A stretch of DNA of 50,562 nt, taken from the NCBI GenBank assembly GCA_964389475.1, contig CAYMFD010000016.1, positions 1 through 50,562 of the forward strand. The letters run 5' to 3'. The notes beneath the pieces are model-generated. The model saw only the letters and a list, made by a program, of their open reading frames with translations, did no database searches and was not told the DNA's origin. Both the position numbers and the translations under genes were made by a program. How positions within the stretch are numbered: the first letter of the stretch is position 1; every line of letters begins with the position of its first letter. Shown here in pieces: positions 50,520 through 50,562 of the stretch. Source of the DNA: CAYMFD01 sp964389475 (GTDB lineage Bacteria; Bacteroidota; Bacteroidia; Chitinophagales; Saprospiraceae).

Positions 50520-50562
50520 TCAGAAGACTCACACTATCTGCCCTGGCTATCCTGAGCCTATC
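50516..50562 (+). CDS. Start of a further exported protein (cut by window end)
   Basis: ATG at 50516 overlaps the preceding TGA by 4 nt (ATGA). The 15 codons visible read MIRRLTLSALAILSL, the start of a signal peptide. The 3' end lies outside the window. By analogy to MbnP/MbnH pairs it may encode a cytochrome-c-peroxidase-like partner, but nothing in these codons proves that. Confidence 0.6.
   Translation, partial: MIRRLTLSALAILSL

Overview
The window looks like a Bacteroidota chromosome, most plausibly a marine or activated-sludge type related to Saprospiria. Evidence: type IX secretion sorting domains of both kinds (C-terminal type A at 12830-14245, type B at 35750-38026), a SusC-like TonB receptor with an N-terminal carboxypeptidase-regulatory domain, DUF5689 lipoproteins, the futalosine-pathway enzyme MqnD, and promoter elements of the Bacteroidota form TTTG/TTG ~19-21 nt TAnnTTTG. 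The finer taxonomic placement is inference. I found no rRNA, tRNA, CRISPR array or transposase gene.

Region by region. (1) 70-3461, minus strand: the start of a histidine operon, hisG-hisD-hisC with overlapping ends. It is preceded by a promoter, an 18-codon leader peptide with five consecutive His codons, and an intrinsic terminator, which together form a complete attenuator. (2) 3640-6110: a repeat-rich island with two toxin-antitoxin pairs (ParD/ParE-like and YefM/YoeB), several short dispersed repeats, CT-rich low-complexity DNA and a 100-N scaffold gap. A degraded copy of the 3' end of the phosphotransferase gene at 6119-7072 lies at its left edge. (3) 7361-8893: a small conserved ORF plus a CobW/COG0523 metallochaperone GTPase, behind a perfect 12+3+12 palindrome that overlaps the promoter (probably a zinc-responsive operator). 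(4) 8894-11248: a degenerate stretch with an outer-membrane protein gene broken by one in-frame stop, then a HARE-HTH/HrgA-like gene. (5) 11463-22791: mixed cargo: an unrecognised protein, a T9SS cargo protein, prmC and a flippase, cytidine deaminase, an ArsR regulator with a visible operator, a membrane-anchored FMN/Fe-S glutamate-synthase-like oxidoreductase, a polytopic membrane protein, an SH3-domain exported protein and a HEAT-like protein. (6) 22813-23612: non-coding array of interleaved direct repeats with conserved, compensatorily changing hairpins. (7) 23640-25532: LysM glucosaminidase and a DUF937 protein. (8) 25620-38026: TonB receptor plus triple-DUF5689 lipoprotein, with a secreted EEP nuclease transcribed divergently; then a minus-strand run of a T9SS type B PKD protein, DNA/RNA endonuclease, Mpl, DUF1573 lipoprotein and PnuC. 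(9) 38178-50562, plus strand: a divergent YrdC-domain protein, mqnD, alpha/beta hydrolase, uvrB, SMP-30-like lactonase, a ParS/RES toxin-antitoxin pair, purK-purE, a Nif3-like protein, a coiled-coil zinc-ribbon protein, pth, an MbnP-like lipoprotein and the first codons of a further exported protein.

How the genes may work together. Histidine synthesis appears to be controlled by translation-coupled attenuation and the CobW operon by a Fur/Zur-type repressor. Each is inferred from sequence layout, not measured. The region 25620-35745 joins an outer-membrane importer, two nucleases and the NMN/nicotinamide riboside transporter PnuC, which suggests scavenging of nucleic-acid or nucleotide material. 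Three toxin-antitoxin pairs of three families lie within 50 kb. The signals I consider most worth following are the his attenuator, the structured repeat array at 22813-23612, the CobW operator, and the repeat/TA island next to the phosphotransferase gene.
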